Positions 1-5,858 of a DNA stretch of 64,000 nucleotides are shown piece by piece. The notes under the pieces were generated by a model, which was given only the letters and a program-made list of their open reading frames with translations, was not told the origin of the DNA and did no database searches. A program made the translations under genes and the position numbers. Within the stretch, counting starts at the first letter, position 1. Each line of letters opens with the position of its first letter. Origin of the DNA: Fen-1058 sp964398185 (GTDB lineage Bacteria > Chloroflexota > Anaerolineae > Fen-1058); NCBI GenBank assembly GCA_964398185.1, contig CAYNML010000012.1, forward strand, positions 1 through 64,000. The letters are read 5' to 3'.

Positions 1-17
1 CGCCTGTTTTTGTTGAC

Positions 18-46
18 TTGACAATCCGCCTCAGATGACCGATAAC
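18..46 (+). promoter_or_regulatory. Sigma70-type promoter of the vapBC-like pair
   Basis: TTGACA (18-23) is followed after exactly 17 bases by GATAAC (41-46), a four-of-six match to the -10 consensus. The antitoxin start lies 18 bases downstream, preceded by GAGGTGAGAC as a ribosome site. Seen in sequence; promoter activity is inferred. Confidence 0.55.
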
Positions 47-63
47 TAAGCGTGAGGTGAGAC

Positions 64-303
64 ATGAATCAGAAAGCCGTTTGGGAAGGTTTCTCCACGC
101 TGCCGCCGGAGGCCCAGCAGCAGGTGGTGGATTTCATCGCGTTTTTGCAGACGCGCTACGCGGCTCCTCGCTCACGCAAGCCGCTCAAGCTCGCGCCATT
201 GAAGCAGGAAGATTTCATCGGCATATGGCGTCAGCGCGCTGATTTACAGGACAGCACCGTGTGGGTCCGCAAGACACGTTCCGCCGAGTGGGGAAAGTCG
301 TAG
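64..303 (+). CDS. VapB-like antitoxin (DUF2281-type)
   Basis: Small acidic-to-neutral protein of 79 residues, expected to neutralise the adjacent PIN toxin and to repress its own operon. The first half (PEAQQQVVDFIAFLQTRYA) has the look of DUF2281/VapB-type antitoxins, which often begin with a short helix of this kind. The ATG at 64 is chosen because GAGGTGAGAC precedes it. The stop is 6 bases before the toxin start, so the two are cotranscribed. A near-identical copy lies at 4138, differing mostly at the C-terminus, which shows recent duplication. Family assignment is by pattern recognition; the pairing with a PIN gene is the strongest support. Confidence 0.75.
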   Translation: MNQKAVWEGFSTLPPEAQQQVVDFIAFLQTRYAAPRSRKPLKLAPLKQEDFIGIWRQRADLQDSTVWVRKTRSAEWGKS

Positions 304-309
304 CCGTCT

Positions 310-711
310 ATGGTCATCGTCGATACCGACATCTTGATCGACACCGGGCGCGGCAGCGCTGGCGCCATCGCCTGTCTGCAAGACATCGAGAAACGCTCCA
401 CGTTAGCGATCAGTGTCGTTACTCAGATGGAATTGCTGGTAGGCTGCCAGAACAAAGCCGAACAGCGCGCCCTCGATCGCTTCTTGAAGCGGTTTCAGGT
501 CATCAAATTGACTGAGCCGATTTCAGATACAGCCGTTGATCTACTGCATCGTTATCGGCTGAGTCATGGACTATTGATCGCCGACAGCCTCATCGCCGCA
601 ACTGCCCTCTCGCTCGACGAGCCTTTTGTTACCAAGAATCAGGGCGATTATCGATTCATTGCCGGACTTCAATTACTGCCTTATCCTCGGCCTTTTGTCG
701 CCACGCCGTAG
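310..711 (+). CDS. vapC: PIN-domain ribonuclease toxin VapC
   Basis: Type II toxin of 133 residues, expected to cleave RNA (tRNA or rRNA in characterised VapC proteins) when freed from its antitoxin. The PIN acidic residues are present in order: DTDILID near the N-terminus, a Glu in TQMELLVG around residue 38, Asp in LLIADSLIAATAL around residue 98, and Asp in NQGDYRFI near residue 117. Length and layout are normal for VapC. The start is 6 bases after the antitoxin stop. The gene is followed within 7 bases by a fragment of an unrelated monooxygenase gene, which marks a recombination junction. Confidence 0.88.
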   Translation: MVIVDTDILIDTGRGSAGAIACLQDIEKRSTLAISVVTQMELLVGCQNKAEQRALDRFLKRFQVIKLTEPISDTAVDLLHRYRLSHGLLIADSLIAATALSLDEPFVTKNQGDYRFIAGLQLLPYPRPFVATP

Positions 712-717
712 CTGAGA

Positions 718-813
718 ATGATCCTCGAAATGGCGATCCTCAACATCCGCCCGGGCGAAGGCGCGGATTGCGAGCGGGCCTTGGCCGAGGCGCAGGCCGT
801 CAAGACCTCGTAG
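718..813 (+). pseudogene. Truncated ABM-type monooxygenase fragment, copy A
   Basis: Reads MILEMAILNIRPGEGADCER and on to about 30 residues before a stop that lies inside the following inverted-repeat element. The segment resembles the first strand and helix of antibiotic-biosynthesis monooxygenase (ABM/YgiN-like) proteins, which are normally about 100 residues. Three further copies of the same N-terminal piece occur at 2006, 2170 and 3168, and a shorter echo at 4335. None continues into a complete domain. Family call is recognition only; the repetition is directly visible. Confidence 0.6.
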
Positions 814-901
814 GTTTTCATCGGCTGGCGGGCGAGGCTGGCCCGTCAACTCGATCGACAGTCAATCACTGCCTGATGGTCGATCAAAACCTGCGAGGTC
901 T
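803..901 (+). repeat. 99-bp inverted-repeat element (MITE-like), copy 1
   Basis: Bounded by AGACCTCGTAGGTTTT (803-818) and AAAACCTGCGAGGTCT (886-901), which are inverted repeats with one mismatch. The interior is the reverse complement, with several mismatches, of the interior of the 99-bp element at 3340-3438. The same ends therefore carry the core in opposite orientation. There is no coding capacity. This is what a non-autonomous mobile element or palindromic repeat family would look like. Confidence 0.75.
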
Positions 902-939
902 CTCGCGCGCAGGCGTTTTCGTTCCTCATTTTCCACCTA

Positions 940-977
940 TTGCCATTCCCCAAAATTCTGGCTATAATCTAGCCAGA
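940..977 (+). promoter_or_regulatory. Promoter with palindromic operator over the -10 box (parE/phd)
   Basis: TTGCCA (940-945), a 17-base spacer and a perfect TATAAT (963-968) form a strong promoter. The -10 box sits inside the palindrome TCTGGCTATAATCTAGCCAGA (957-977; 8-base arms, 5-base loop by reading to the last A). The ATG follows at 979, so transcription would begin at or within a few bases of the start codon. The palindrome is the expected place for autorepression by the toxin-antitoxin complex; that role is inferred. Confidence 0.65.
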
Positions 978-978
978 T

Positions 979-1272
979 ATGCGCTACGACATCATCCTCT
1001 CACCTGAAGCCGTCGATGATTTGAGGCACCTCAAGGCAAGCGTGCGCGCCAGTGTGCGGGATGCCATTGAAACGCATTTGCGGCATGCGCCGACCAAGAC
1101 GAGCAAGAGCCGCATCAAGCGGCTGCGCGGCTTGAAACGCCCACAGTATCGGCTTCGCATTGATGATGTCCGCGTATATTACGATGTGATCGAATCCAAC
1201 GTCGAGATTGTCGCCATCATCAGCAAGGCAGAATCGGCTGAGTGGCTGGCAAGGGTAGGAGAAGAAGAATGA
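979..1272 (+). CDS. RelE/ParE-family toxin
   Basis: Basic protein of 97 residues with the RelE/ParE fold signature: MRYDIILSPEAVDDLRHL at the N-terminus, a basic middle (KSRIKRLRGLKRPQYRLRI) and the typical end VRVYYDVIESNVEIVAI. RelE-type members cleave mRNA on the ribosome and ParE-type members poison gyrase; the sequence does not decide between them, although RLRIDDVRVYYDV favours the RelE-like side. The antitoxin start overlaps its stop by ATGA, so the toxin comes first in the operon. The mRNA may be nearly leaderless because the -10 box ends only 10 bases before the ATG. Confidence 0.85.
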   Translation: MRYDIILSPEAVDDLRHLKASVRASVRDAIETHLRHAPTKTSKSRIKRLRGLKRPQYRLRIDDVRVYYDVIESNVEIVAIISKAESAEWLARVGEEE

Positions 1273-1514
1273 AACAGGTCGCCTTGTCTGAAGTCAAAGA
1301 TGATTTGTCCAAATATCTCCGCATGGCCGAGAAGGAAGAAGTGATCATCACCCGCCACGGCAAACCTGCTGGAATTCTGATCGGCTTCGAGTCGGAAGAT
1401 GAGTGGTTTGATTATCGCCTCGAACACGATCCGGCGTTTTTGCAAAGAGTCGAACAGGCGCGGCAAAGCCTGCGCGCCGGGCGAGGCGTGAAATTGGAAG
1501 ACGTTCCGGCATAG
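1269..1514 (+). CDS. Phd/YefM-family antitoxin
   Basis: Protein of 81 residues with the classic Phd/YefM N-terminus (VALSEVKDDLSKYLRMAEKE, then VIITRHGKPAGILIGFE), which dimerises and binds operator DNA. The disordered C-terminal half would wrap the toxin. The start at 1269 is chosen over an upstream in-frame start at 1242 because it forms the ATGA overlap with the toxin stop and begins exactly at the conserved domain. Toxin-first order suits coupled translation. The likely operator is the palindrome at 957-977. Confidence 0.85.
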   Translation: MKQVALSEVKDDLSKYLRMAEKEEVIITRHGKPAGILIGFESEDEWFDYRLEHDPAFLQRVEQARQSLRAGRGVKLEDVPA

Positions 1515-1543
1515 ATACTTCTTATCACCAAGCGTGGATTCAC

Positions 1544-1840
1544 ATGATCAACAGTGGCTTGCCGCCCATCCATCCGGGTGAATTTCTGGCCGAGACGCTG
1601 GAAGAACTGGGCATATCTCAGGCGCAATTCGCGCGCGCCATTGCCGTATCGCCGATGCGGATATCGCACGTCATCAATGGCACCCGGCCTGTGACGGCGG
1701 AACTGGCTTTGCTGTTTGGCCGCGCATTGGATCAGTCACCGCAATACTGGCTCAATCTGCAGGCAGATTACGATCTTAAGGCGACCGAAGTGACTATCCG
1801 CAAACAGTTACAGACTGTCACCAGATTGGCCTCGGCTTAG
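1544..1840 (+). CDS. HigA/VapI-type helix-turn-helix antitoxin, orphan
   Basis: Protein of 98 residues that fits the HigA family from end to end: IHPGEFLAETLEELGISQAQ, then the HTH with AVSPMRISHVINGTRPVTAE, then the typical DQSPQYWLNLQADYDL. HigA proteins repress their operon and neutralise a HigB ribonuclease normally encoded immediately upstream. Here the upstream gene is the Phd antitoxin and no HigB-like ORF is seen on either side, so this is an orphan or has been recruited as a second regulator of the preceding pair. It starts 29 bases after the Phd stop. Confidence 0.85.
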   Translation: MINSGLPPIHPGEFLAETLEELGISQAQFARAIAVSPMRISHVINGTRPVTAELALLFGRALDQSPQYWLNLQADYDLKATEVTIRKQLQTVTRLASA

Positions 1841-2005
1841 CGACACCACCCTGCCGCCGTCGATGTGCTCGCAAGCAAATCACGCAAGGCGCACTGCCTA
1901 CCATGTCGCGGGGATACGGTGTCAACGGATAGGCAACGAACACAGGCGGTGCAGTGCTCCCGTCAACGGATGCTCGCACTCGGCGTCAGCAGAGGGAATA
2001 GCACC
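1841..2005 (+). repeat. Repeat-bearing spacer between higA and the monooxygenase fragments
   Basis: No gene is credible here. The stretch from about 1849 (CCCTGCCGCCGTCGAT, then AATCACGCAAGGCGCACT) recurs after the gene ending at 3018 (3025-3090). GGGGATACGGTGTCAACGGA followed by TAGGCA (1913-1938) recurs at 2096-2121 and 3257-3282. These are parts of the larger unit that also contains the monooxygenase fragment, so the spacer is a decayed copy of the punctuating repeat. Confidence 0.6.
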
Positions 2006-2100
2006 ATGATCCTCGCAGTGGCGATGCTCACCATCCGCCCGGGCGACAGCGCGGATTTCGCGCGGGCCTTGGCCGAAGCACAGGCCGTCAGCGCGGGGGA
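2006..2100 (+). pseudogene. Truncated ABM-type monooxygenase fragment, copy B
   Basis: Second copy of the fragment, reading MILAVAMLTIRPGDSADFAR and then ALAEAQAVSAGD. After about 30 residues it runs into the GATACGGTGTCAACGGATAG repeat and an unrelated tail that stays open to 2173. It is preceded by GTCAGCAGAGGGAATAGCACC, the same leader seen before copies C and D, so promoter-leader and N-terminus were copied together. Confidence 0.6.
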
Positions 2101-2169
2101 TACGGTGTCAACGGATAGGCAGCGAATCAGCGGATGCGTTCACGCGGCGTCACCAGCGGAAATATCACC

Positions 2170-2256
2170 ATGATCCTCGAAGTGGCGATCCTCGACATCC
2201 ACCCGGGCGACAGCGTGGATTTCGAGCGGGCCTTTGCCGAAGCGCAGGCTATCATC
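2170..2256 (+). pseudogene. Truncated ABM-type monooxygenase fragment, copy C
   Basis: Third copy, reading MILEVAILDIHPGDSVDFER, then AFAEAQAIIAARSGHVRV, slightly longer than copies A, B and D. It then passes into sequence that serves as the upstream region of the next gene, including a possible -10 TATACT at 2299-2304. It is in tandem with copy B at a spacing of 164 bases. Confidence 0.6.
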
Positions 2257-2335
2257 GCGGCGAGGTCGGGCCACGTTCGCGTAAGGGCGAATTCAAGGTA
2301 TACTCTTCCCATCAAAGCAAAAGGTCTGGAAGATC

Positions 2336-2671
2336 GTGATCCACATTATCCGCGCACATGCCACGCACCAGCAGATGAGCGAAATGCTGGAAATGCTGGG
2401 GACATACGTTAAACTGGCCGTCGATATTCAGCGACGCATACTGGCGGGTGGCGGAGCCATGCACGCTGATTGTGAAGCGGCTCTGCTCGAAGATGGCAGT
2501 CAGCAAGCCGACGTGTGGGGCGCAGATTGGAATCCGACCACGCAGCAAGTGACGTTTGAATCGCTGATCAACATCCGTCCACGGCAGAACAATCCCGCGT
2601 TGGAAATCCTCGATCCGGAGATTCAACAACAAGTTGCCCGCATCATTCGCGAATTGTTGGAGGGCGTATGA
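2336..2671 (+). CDS. DUF5674 family protein, first gene of an uncharacterised pair
   Basis: Protein of 111 residues that I recognise as DUF5674-like: a short N-terminal segment with ATHQQMSEMLEMLGTYVKLA, then RRILAGGGAMHADCEAALLE, VWGADWNPTTQQVTFESLIN and IRPRQNNPALEI. The conserved acidic, His and Cys residues in GGGAMHADCE could be functional, but no activity is known to me. The start is GTG at 2336, preceded by GGTCTGGAAGATC. Its stop overlaps the next start by ATGA. The pair has the size, overlap and setting of a toxin-antitoxin module, but that role is only inferred. Confidence 0.7.
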   Translation: MIHIIRAHATHQQMSEMLEMLGTYVKLAVDIQRRILAGGGAMHADCEAALLEDGSQQADVWGADWNPTTQQVTFESLINIRPRQNNPALEILDPEIQQQVARIIRELLEGV

Positions 2672-3018
2672 AAGACTGGACCGCGATTCGCGAGCGCTAT
2701 CTGCGCGACAGTTTGCCAGTCCGACTGGGCGGATTGGCCGCTAATTTGAGCCGCATCAAATCATTCGCCGCACAGGATGCCAGCCGTGACGCCGTCGAAA
2801 GCATGCTCGACGAAAGCAAGCACTTCATCGAATGGACAGCCGCCGAAGCCGAAGTGCAGGTCGCTGCACAATTAGTCGAATTGCAGGTGCAAATGGCGCG
2901 CTGGCAATTGACCTGGGCTAAGACGTGGAGCGATCCGCTGGAACGCCAACAACTCGCTGAACAATCGGCCACTTGGTCAAAGCGCGTTCTAGAAATGTCG
3001 GGGCTACTAAGCGCGTAA
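2668..3018 (+). CDS. Uncharacterised helical partner of the DUF5674 gene
   Basis: Protein of 116 residues, apparently all-helical, rich in Ala, Glu, Gln and Arg, with a Trp-containing C-terminal half (ARWQLTWAKTWSDPLE). I do not recognise a catalytic motif. Its ATG overlaps the stop of the DUF5674 gene by four bases, so translation is coupled. The protein lacks a signal peptide or membrane segment. It ends directly before the repeat-bearing spacer at 3019, so the two-gene unit is bounded on both sides by copies of the same repeat. Confidence 0.65.
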   Translation: MKDWTAIRERYLRDSLPVRLGGLAANLSRIKSFAAQDASRDAVESMLDESKHFIEWTAAEAEVQVAAQLVELQVQMARWQLTWAKTWSDPLERQQLAEQSATWSKRVLEMSGLLSA

Positions 3019-3167
3019 GCCGCCCTGCCGCTATCGACGCATCCGCGCGTAATCACGCAAGGCGCACTTCCGATTATATCGCTGCCGCCCAACGGATGGG
3101 GCGGTCAGCGGATTATTGAAGCGGATAAGCGAATGCACGTCTCGGCGTCAGCAAAGGGAACATCAAA
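3019..3167 (+). repeat. Repeat-bearing spacer upstream of monooxygenase fragment D
   Basis: No gene. CCCTGCCGCTATCGACGCAT and the following AATCACGCAAGGCGCACTTC match the spacer after higA. The right half (GCGGATTATTGAAGCGGATA then AGCGAATGCACG) is made of short GCGGATGA-like steps, and it ends in the leader GTCAGCAAAGGGAACATCAA common to the fragment copies. Confidence 0.55.
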
Positions 3168-3258
3168 ATGATCCTCGAAGTGGCGAACCTCAACATCCGC
3201 CCGGGTGAAAGCGCGGATTTCGAACGGGCCTTGGCCGAAGCACAGGCCATCAGCGCGG
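3168..3258 (+). pseudogene. Truncated ABM-type monooxygenase fragment, copy D
   Basis: Fourth copy, reading MILEVANLNIRPGESADFER and ALAEAQAISAGD before the GATACGGTGTCAACGGATAG repeat. It is followed at 3340 by the second 99-bp inverted-repeat element, the same pairing of fragment and element as at copy A. Confidence 0.6.
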
Positions 3259-3339
3259 GGGATACGGTGTCAACGGATAGGCAGCGAATCAGCGGATTGT
3301 TGAAGCGGATGAGCGGATGCGGACTGACAGCGGACGCCA

Positions 3340-3438
3340 AGACCTCGCAGGTTTTATTGGACAATCAGGCACTGGCTGACAGCCAATCGAGTTGACCGGC
3401 CAGCCTCGCCCGCCAGCCGGTGAAAACCTGCGAGGTCT
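3340..3438 (-). repeat. 99-bp inverted-repeat element (MITE-like), copy 2
   Basis: AGACCTCGCAGGTTTT (3340-3355) and AAAACCTGCGAGGTCT (3423-3438) are perfect 16-base terminal inverted repeats. The core between them is, in reverse complement, close to the core of copy 1 (for example CGGCTGGCGGGCGAGGCTGG and GTCAACTCGAT). Length is exactly the same as copy 1. It has no coding capacity. Confidence 0.78.
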
Positions 3439-3482
3439 CTCCAGCGCGAAGGCGAGTGCCGCTCGCTTCATCATCTTTATGC

Positions 3483-3504
3483 TATACTCCATTCTAGATG
3501 GAGG
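3483..3504 (+). promoter_or_regulatory. Possible -10 box, operator palindrome and RBS of the MNT/HEPN operon
   Basis: TATACT (3483-3488) is followed by the palindrome CTCCATTCTAGATGGAG (3487-3503; 6-base arms). GGAGG at 3500-3504 is a strong ribosome site 7 bases from the ATG at 3512. No good -35 box is visible at 17 bases. The palindrome overlaps the ribosome site, so repression could act on transcription or on translation; both are inferred. Confidence 0.4.
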
Positions 3505-3511
3505 TTGAGCG

Positions 3512-3802
3512 ATGGGCATCGAAGAATTGCTGAAAGATCGCCGCGAGGACATCCTGCGCATCGCCGCGCAGCACGGCGCGCATAACGTGCGCGTGTTCGG
3601 CTCGGTAGCGCGCGGCGAGGCTCGTCCCGACAGCGACGTGGATTTGCTGGTCGAGATGGAGGCCGGCCGCAGCCTGCTCGATCTGGGCGGCTTGCTGATG
3701 GACTTGCAGGCGCTGCTGGGCCGCGAAGTCGATGTCGTCACCGACAAGGGCTTGCGCGATCGAATTCGCACCCGTGTGCTGCAAGAGGCCAGGCCGCTAT
3801 GA
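3512..3802 (+). CDS. mntA: MntA-type nucleotidyltransferase antitoxin
   Basis: Minimal nucleotidyltransferase of 96 residues. The active-site signature GSVARGEARPDSDVDLLVE (about residues 30-48) carries the GS and the two Asp of the Pol-beta fold. In characterised systems MntA transfers AMP from ATP to a Tyr of the HEPN partner and so silences it. The gene overlaps the HEPN gene by ATGA, giving the usual antitoxin-first order. Strong RBS GGAGG. Nothing is missing from the motif. Confidence 0.9.
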   Translation: MGIEELLKDRREDILRIAAQHGAHNVRVFGSVARGEARPDSDVDLLVEMEAGRSLLDLGGLLMDLQALLGREVDVVTDKGLRDRIRTRVLQEARPL

Positions 3803-4134
3803 GAGACGATCGCGAACGGCTGCTCGATCTGCGTGAAGCCATCGAGCGCATTGAGAAATACACCGCCGCTGGTCGCTCGGCGCTTGAACGTGATGAATTG
3901 ATTCAGACGTGGGTGATCTATCACCTGCAAATCATCGGCGAAGCGGCGCGTTCCCTCTCGCCTGAACTGCGCGGCCGCTATCCGGATGTTCCGTGGTCAC
4001 AGATCATCGGCATGCGGAACATTCTGGCACATCGTTATTTCGGCATCGATGTCGACATCGTCTGGTCGGCAGTGCAGCATGATTTGCCGCAGTTGAAAAA
4101 CGATATTGATCGTATGTTGCGTGAATTGAGGTGA
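3799..4134 (+). CDS. hepT: HepT-type HEPN ribonuclease toxin (DUF86)
   Basis: All-helical protein of 111 residues. The HEPN catalytic motif RX4H is present as RNILAHRYF around residues 74-82, and the Tyr in HRYF is the residue AMPylated by MntA in studied pairs. Family members are RNases. The start overlaps the MNT stop by four bases. The following VapB-like gene begins three bases after its stop, so an extra antitoxin-type protein is translated from the same message. Confidence 0.9.
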   Translation: MRDDRERLLDLREAIERIEKYTAAGRSALERDELIQTWVIYHLQIIGEAARSLSPELRGRYPDVPWSQIIGMRNILAHRYFGIDVDIVWSAVQHDLPQLKNDIDRMLRELR

Positions 4135-4137
4135 GAC

Positions 4138-4410
4138 ATGAACCAGAAAGCCGTTTGGGAAGGTTTCGCCACGCTGCCGCCGGAAGCCCAGCAGCAGGTG
4201 GTAGATTTCATCGCGTTTTTACAGACGCGCTACGCAGCCCCTCGCTCGCGCAAGCCCCTGAAGCCTACGCCGCTGAAGCAGGAAGATTTCATTGGCAGGT
4301 GGCGTCAGCGCGCTGACTTGCAGGAAAGCACCGCCGTCCGGGCGACAGCGCGGATTTCGCGCAGGCCCACAACGGCAAGTGGTATTTTGACACGGATTAA
4401 AGTGAGTTGA
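4138..4410 (+). CDS. Second VapB-like antitoxin, C-terminus replaced
   Basis: The first 66 or so residues match the antitoxin at 64 almost exactly (MNQKAVWEGFATLPPEAQQQ). After ADLQEST the two diverge: here the frame runs into the monooxygenase fragment sequence (CCGGGCGACAGCGCGGATTT) in a different frame and ends after about 24 unrelated residues. No PIN toxin follows. This is probably a truncated duplicate, but the DNA-binding N-terminal part is intact and could still act as a repressor or cross-neutraliser. It is translationally linked to hepT. Confidence 0.6.
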   Translation: MNQKAVWEGFATLPPEAQQQVVDFIAFLQTRYAAPRSRKPLKPTPLKQEDFIGRWRQRADLQESTAVRATARISRRPTTASGILTRIKVS

Positions 4411-4577
4411 TTTATCAACGCTGACAGGCGGCAGGCGTGGCGTTTATCAAGGGGATTCGGGAACAGCCCTGGGGCCAACGCGCGATGCGCCTGTATGATC
4501 CCGACGGGCACATCATTGAAATCGGGGAACCGCCGACCAACCCACCGCCCTACTCCCCCGCTCCGCGCAGCTGCTGA
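4345..4577 (+). pseudogene. Decayed VOC (glyoxalase/bleomycin-resistance-like) gene end
   Basis: One reading frame gives HNGKWYFDTD, stop, SELIYQR, stop, then QAAGVAFIKGIREQPWGQRA and MRLYDPDGHIIEIGEPP. The last part is the typical C-terminal half of a VOC-fold protein, including the DPDG turn and the metal-ligand-type Glu. Two in-frame stops (4398 and 4422) and the lack of an N-terminal half show it is broken. Its left end is fused to a monooxygenase-fragment echo. It overlaps the 3' end of the convergent glycosidase gene. Confidence 0.6.
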
Positions 4578-5767
4578 TACGCCGGCCGTTCCGAACCGTC
4601 CGGGCGCAGCAGGCTGTACGCCGACTGTGAAGACTCGGCGCCCAGCAGCGGTGCGACATTGATATTCCAGATAACCAGCGGCCCCACCCACGCGCGTTCG
4701 CGGCGCAATTGCAGCGCGCGCCGCAGATACGCCGCCTGATCGGCTTCGGTCACTTCCCGCGCATACTCCCAGCCCGTTGTATCCACTGCGCCGAAGTTCT
4801 CGATCGACGGCCAGCCGAATTCCGTCACCCACAACGGCTTGTCGATGTTGGCTTCGATCAGAATCTTGCGATAATCCTCCAGCGTGTCGAGGAAAAAGAA
4901 ACTGGGGTGGTTGTTGTAACCCGATCGGCTGTGCGCGGCATCGGCGGCCCGCTCGTCGGGCGGATTGGCCGCCCCGTAGGGATGCGCCCCGATCGCATCG
5001 ACCAGATCGCCCGCGCCTGCCGCGATCATCTCGCGTAAGAAGCGTCGATCATCGATGGCGTTGACACCATCATCGATGCCCGTCACCGCCGGCGCGCCGC
5101 TGATAATGATCGCATTCGGATCGCCCTGACGGACACCTTCCGCCCCGGCTCTGATCAACTCCACAAACTGCGCTGCACTGAGATCGAAGCCGCGCCATTC
5201 ACGCTTCAAGTTTGGCTCGTTCCATAGCTCATATGCTGCTACACGTCCTTGATACCGTGTGGACAGCGCATGCATGAAATCACGAAAGATCGAAAAGTCG
5301 ATCGGCGGGCCATCTTCTTCCACCGGCTCCGGTCGGCTGAAGCCCGGCGCGCGCGCCACACTGAACAACATCTTCAGCCCGTACTTCTCGGCCTCGGCCA
5401 CCACCTGATCGATCTCGTCCCAACGATATTTTCCGCGCTCGTATTCGACGGAGTTCCAATCGATCTGCTGCTTGATCCAGCCCACGCCCAGATTCGCGGC
5501 GGACTGAATCCCCTTGGCGCCCTCCGGCCCGATGAACTGACCTTGCACGCCGAGATGTGGTTTGGGGACAGGCGTCGTGGTGGGCGTGGGCGTCACCGTG
5601 GGAGTATGCGTCGGTGTAGACGATGCAGCAGGCGAGAGAACGACCGCTGGTGCCGTAGCAGAAAGTCTGGCGGGCTGGCCGCTTAGCGAGGCGATCGAAA
5701 CGATCAACAACAACCCGCCAAGCACGGCCAGCCCGGCGGCGATGAAGATTCCAGTGCGACGTGACAT
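4550..5767 (-). CDS. Membrane-anchored or secreted glycosidase-like protein (GH5/GH39-like clan A)
   Basis: Protein of 405 residues. The start at 5767 is chosen because it opens directly on a signal anchor (GIFIAAGLAVLGGLLLIVSI); the frame is open further upstream but overlaps unrelated coding sequence. A Thr/Pro-rich linker (about residues 45-68) leads into a TIM-barrel domain. The acid/base Glu is in YELWNEPNL and the nucleophile Glu in WVTEFGWPS, the pattern of clan GH-A enzymes. Substrate cannot be told. It follows cydC with a 91-base gap, so it may be read from the same operon or its own promoter. The 3' end overlaps a decayed VOC gene. Confidence 0.8.
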   Translation of the reverse strand: MSRRTGIFIAAGLAVLGGLLLIVSIASLSGQPARLSATAPAVVLSPAASSTPTHTPTVTPTPTTTPVPKPHLGVQGQFIGPEGAKGIQSAANLGVGWIKQQIDWNSVEYERGKYRWDEIDQVVAEAEKYGLKMLFSVARAPGFSRPEPVEEDGPPIDFSIFRDFMHALSTRYQGRVAAYELWNEPNLKREWRGFDLSAAQFVELIRAGAEGVRQGDPNAIIISGAPAVTGIDDGVNAIDDRRFLREMIAAGAGDLVDAIGAHPYGAANPPDERAADAAHSRSGYNNHPSFFFLDTLEDYRKILIEANIDKPLWVTEFGWPSIENFGAVDTTGWEYAREVTEADQAAYLRRALQLRRERAWVGPLVIWNINVAPLLGAESSQSAYSLLRPDGSERPAYQQLRGAGE

Positions 5768-5858
5768 GCGCGCGATTGTAGCACAACCGCACCACGCCTG
5801 GCGCTTCGTCCACGCAGGTGGACGATCAGCGGTCACGCTCAGCAGGCGCGCATTGCCC

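Noticed and set aside
1865..2412. Open frames 1865-2173 and 2134-2412 as genes
   Set aside because: They are monooxygenase fragments extended through repeat sequence; none forms a complete domain.
1..4600. Chromosomal integron cassette array carrying toxin-antitoxin genes
   Set aside because: No integrase gene and no attC-like sites with paired core motifs were seen between the modules. The spacers are instead copies of a monooxygenase fragment and inverted-repeat elements.
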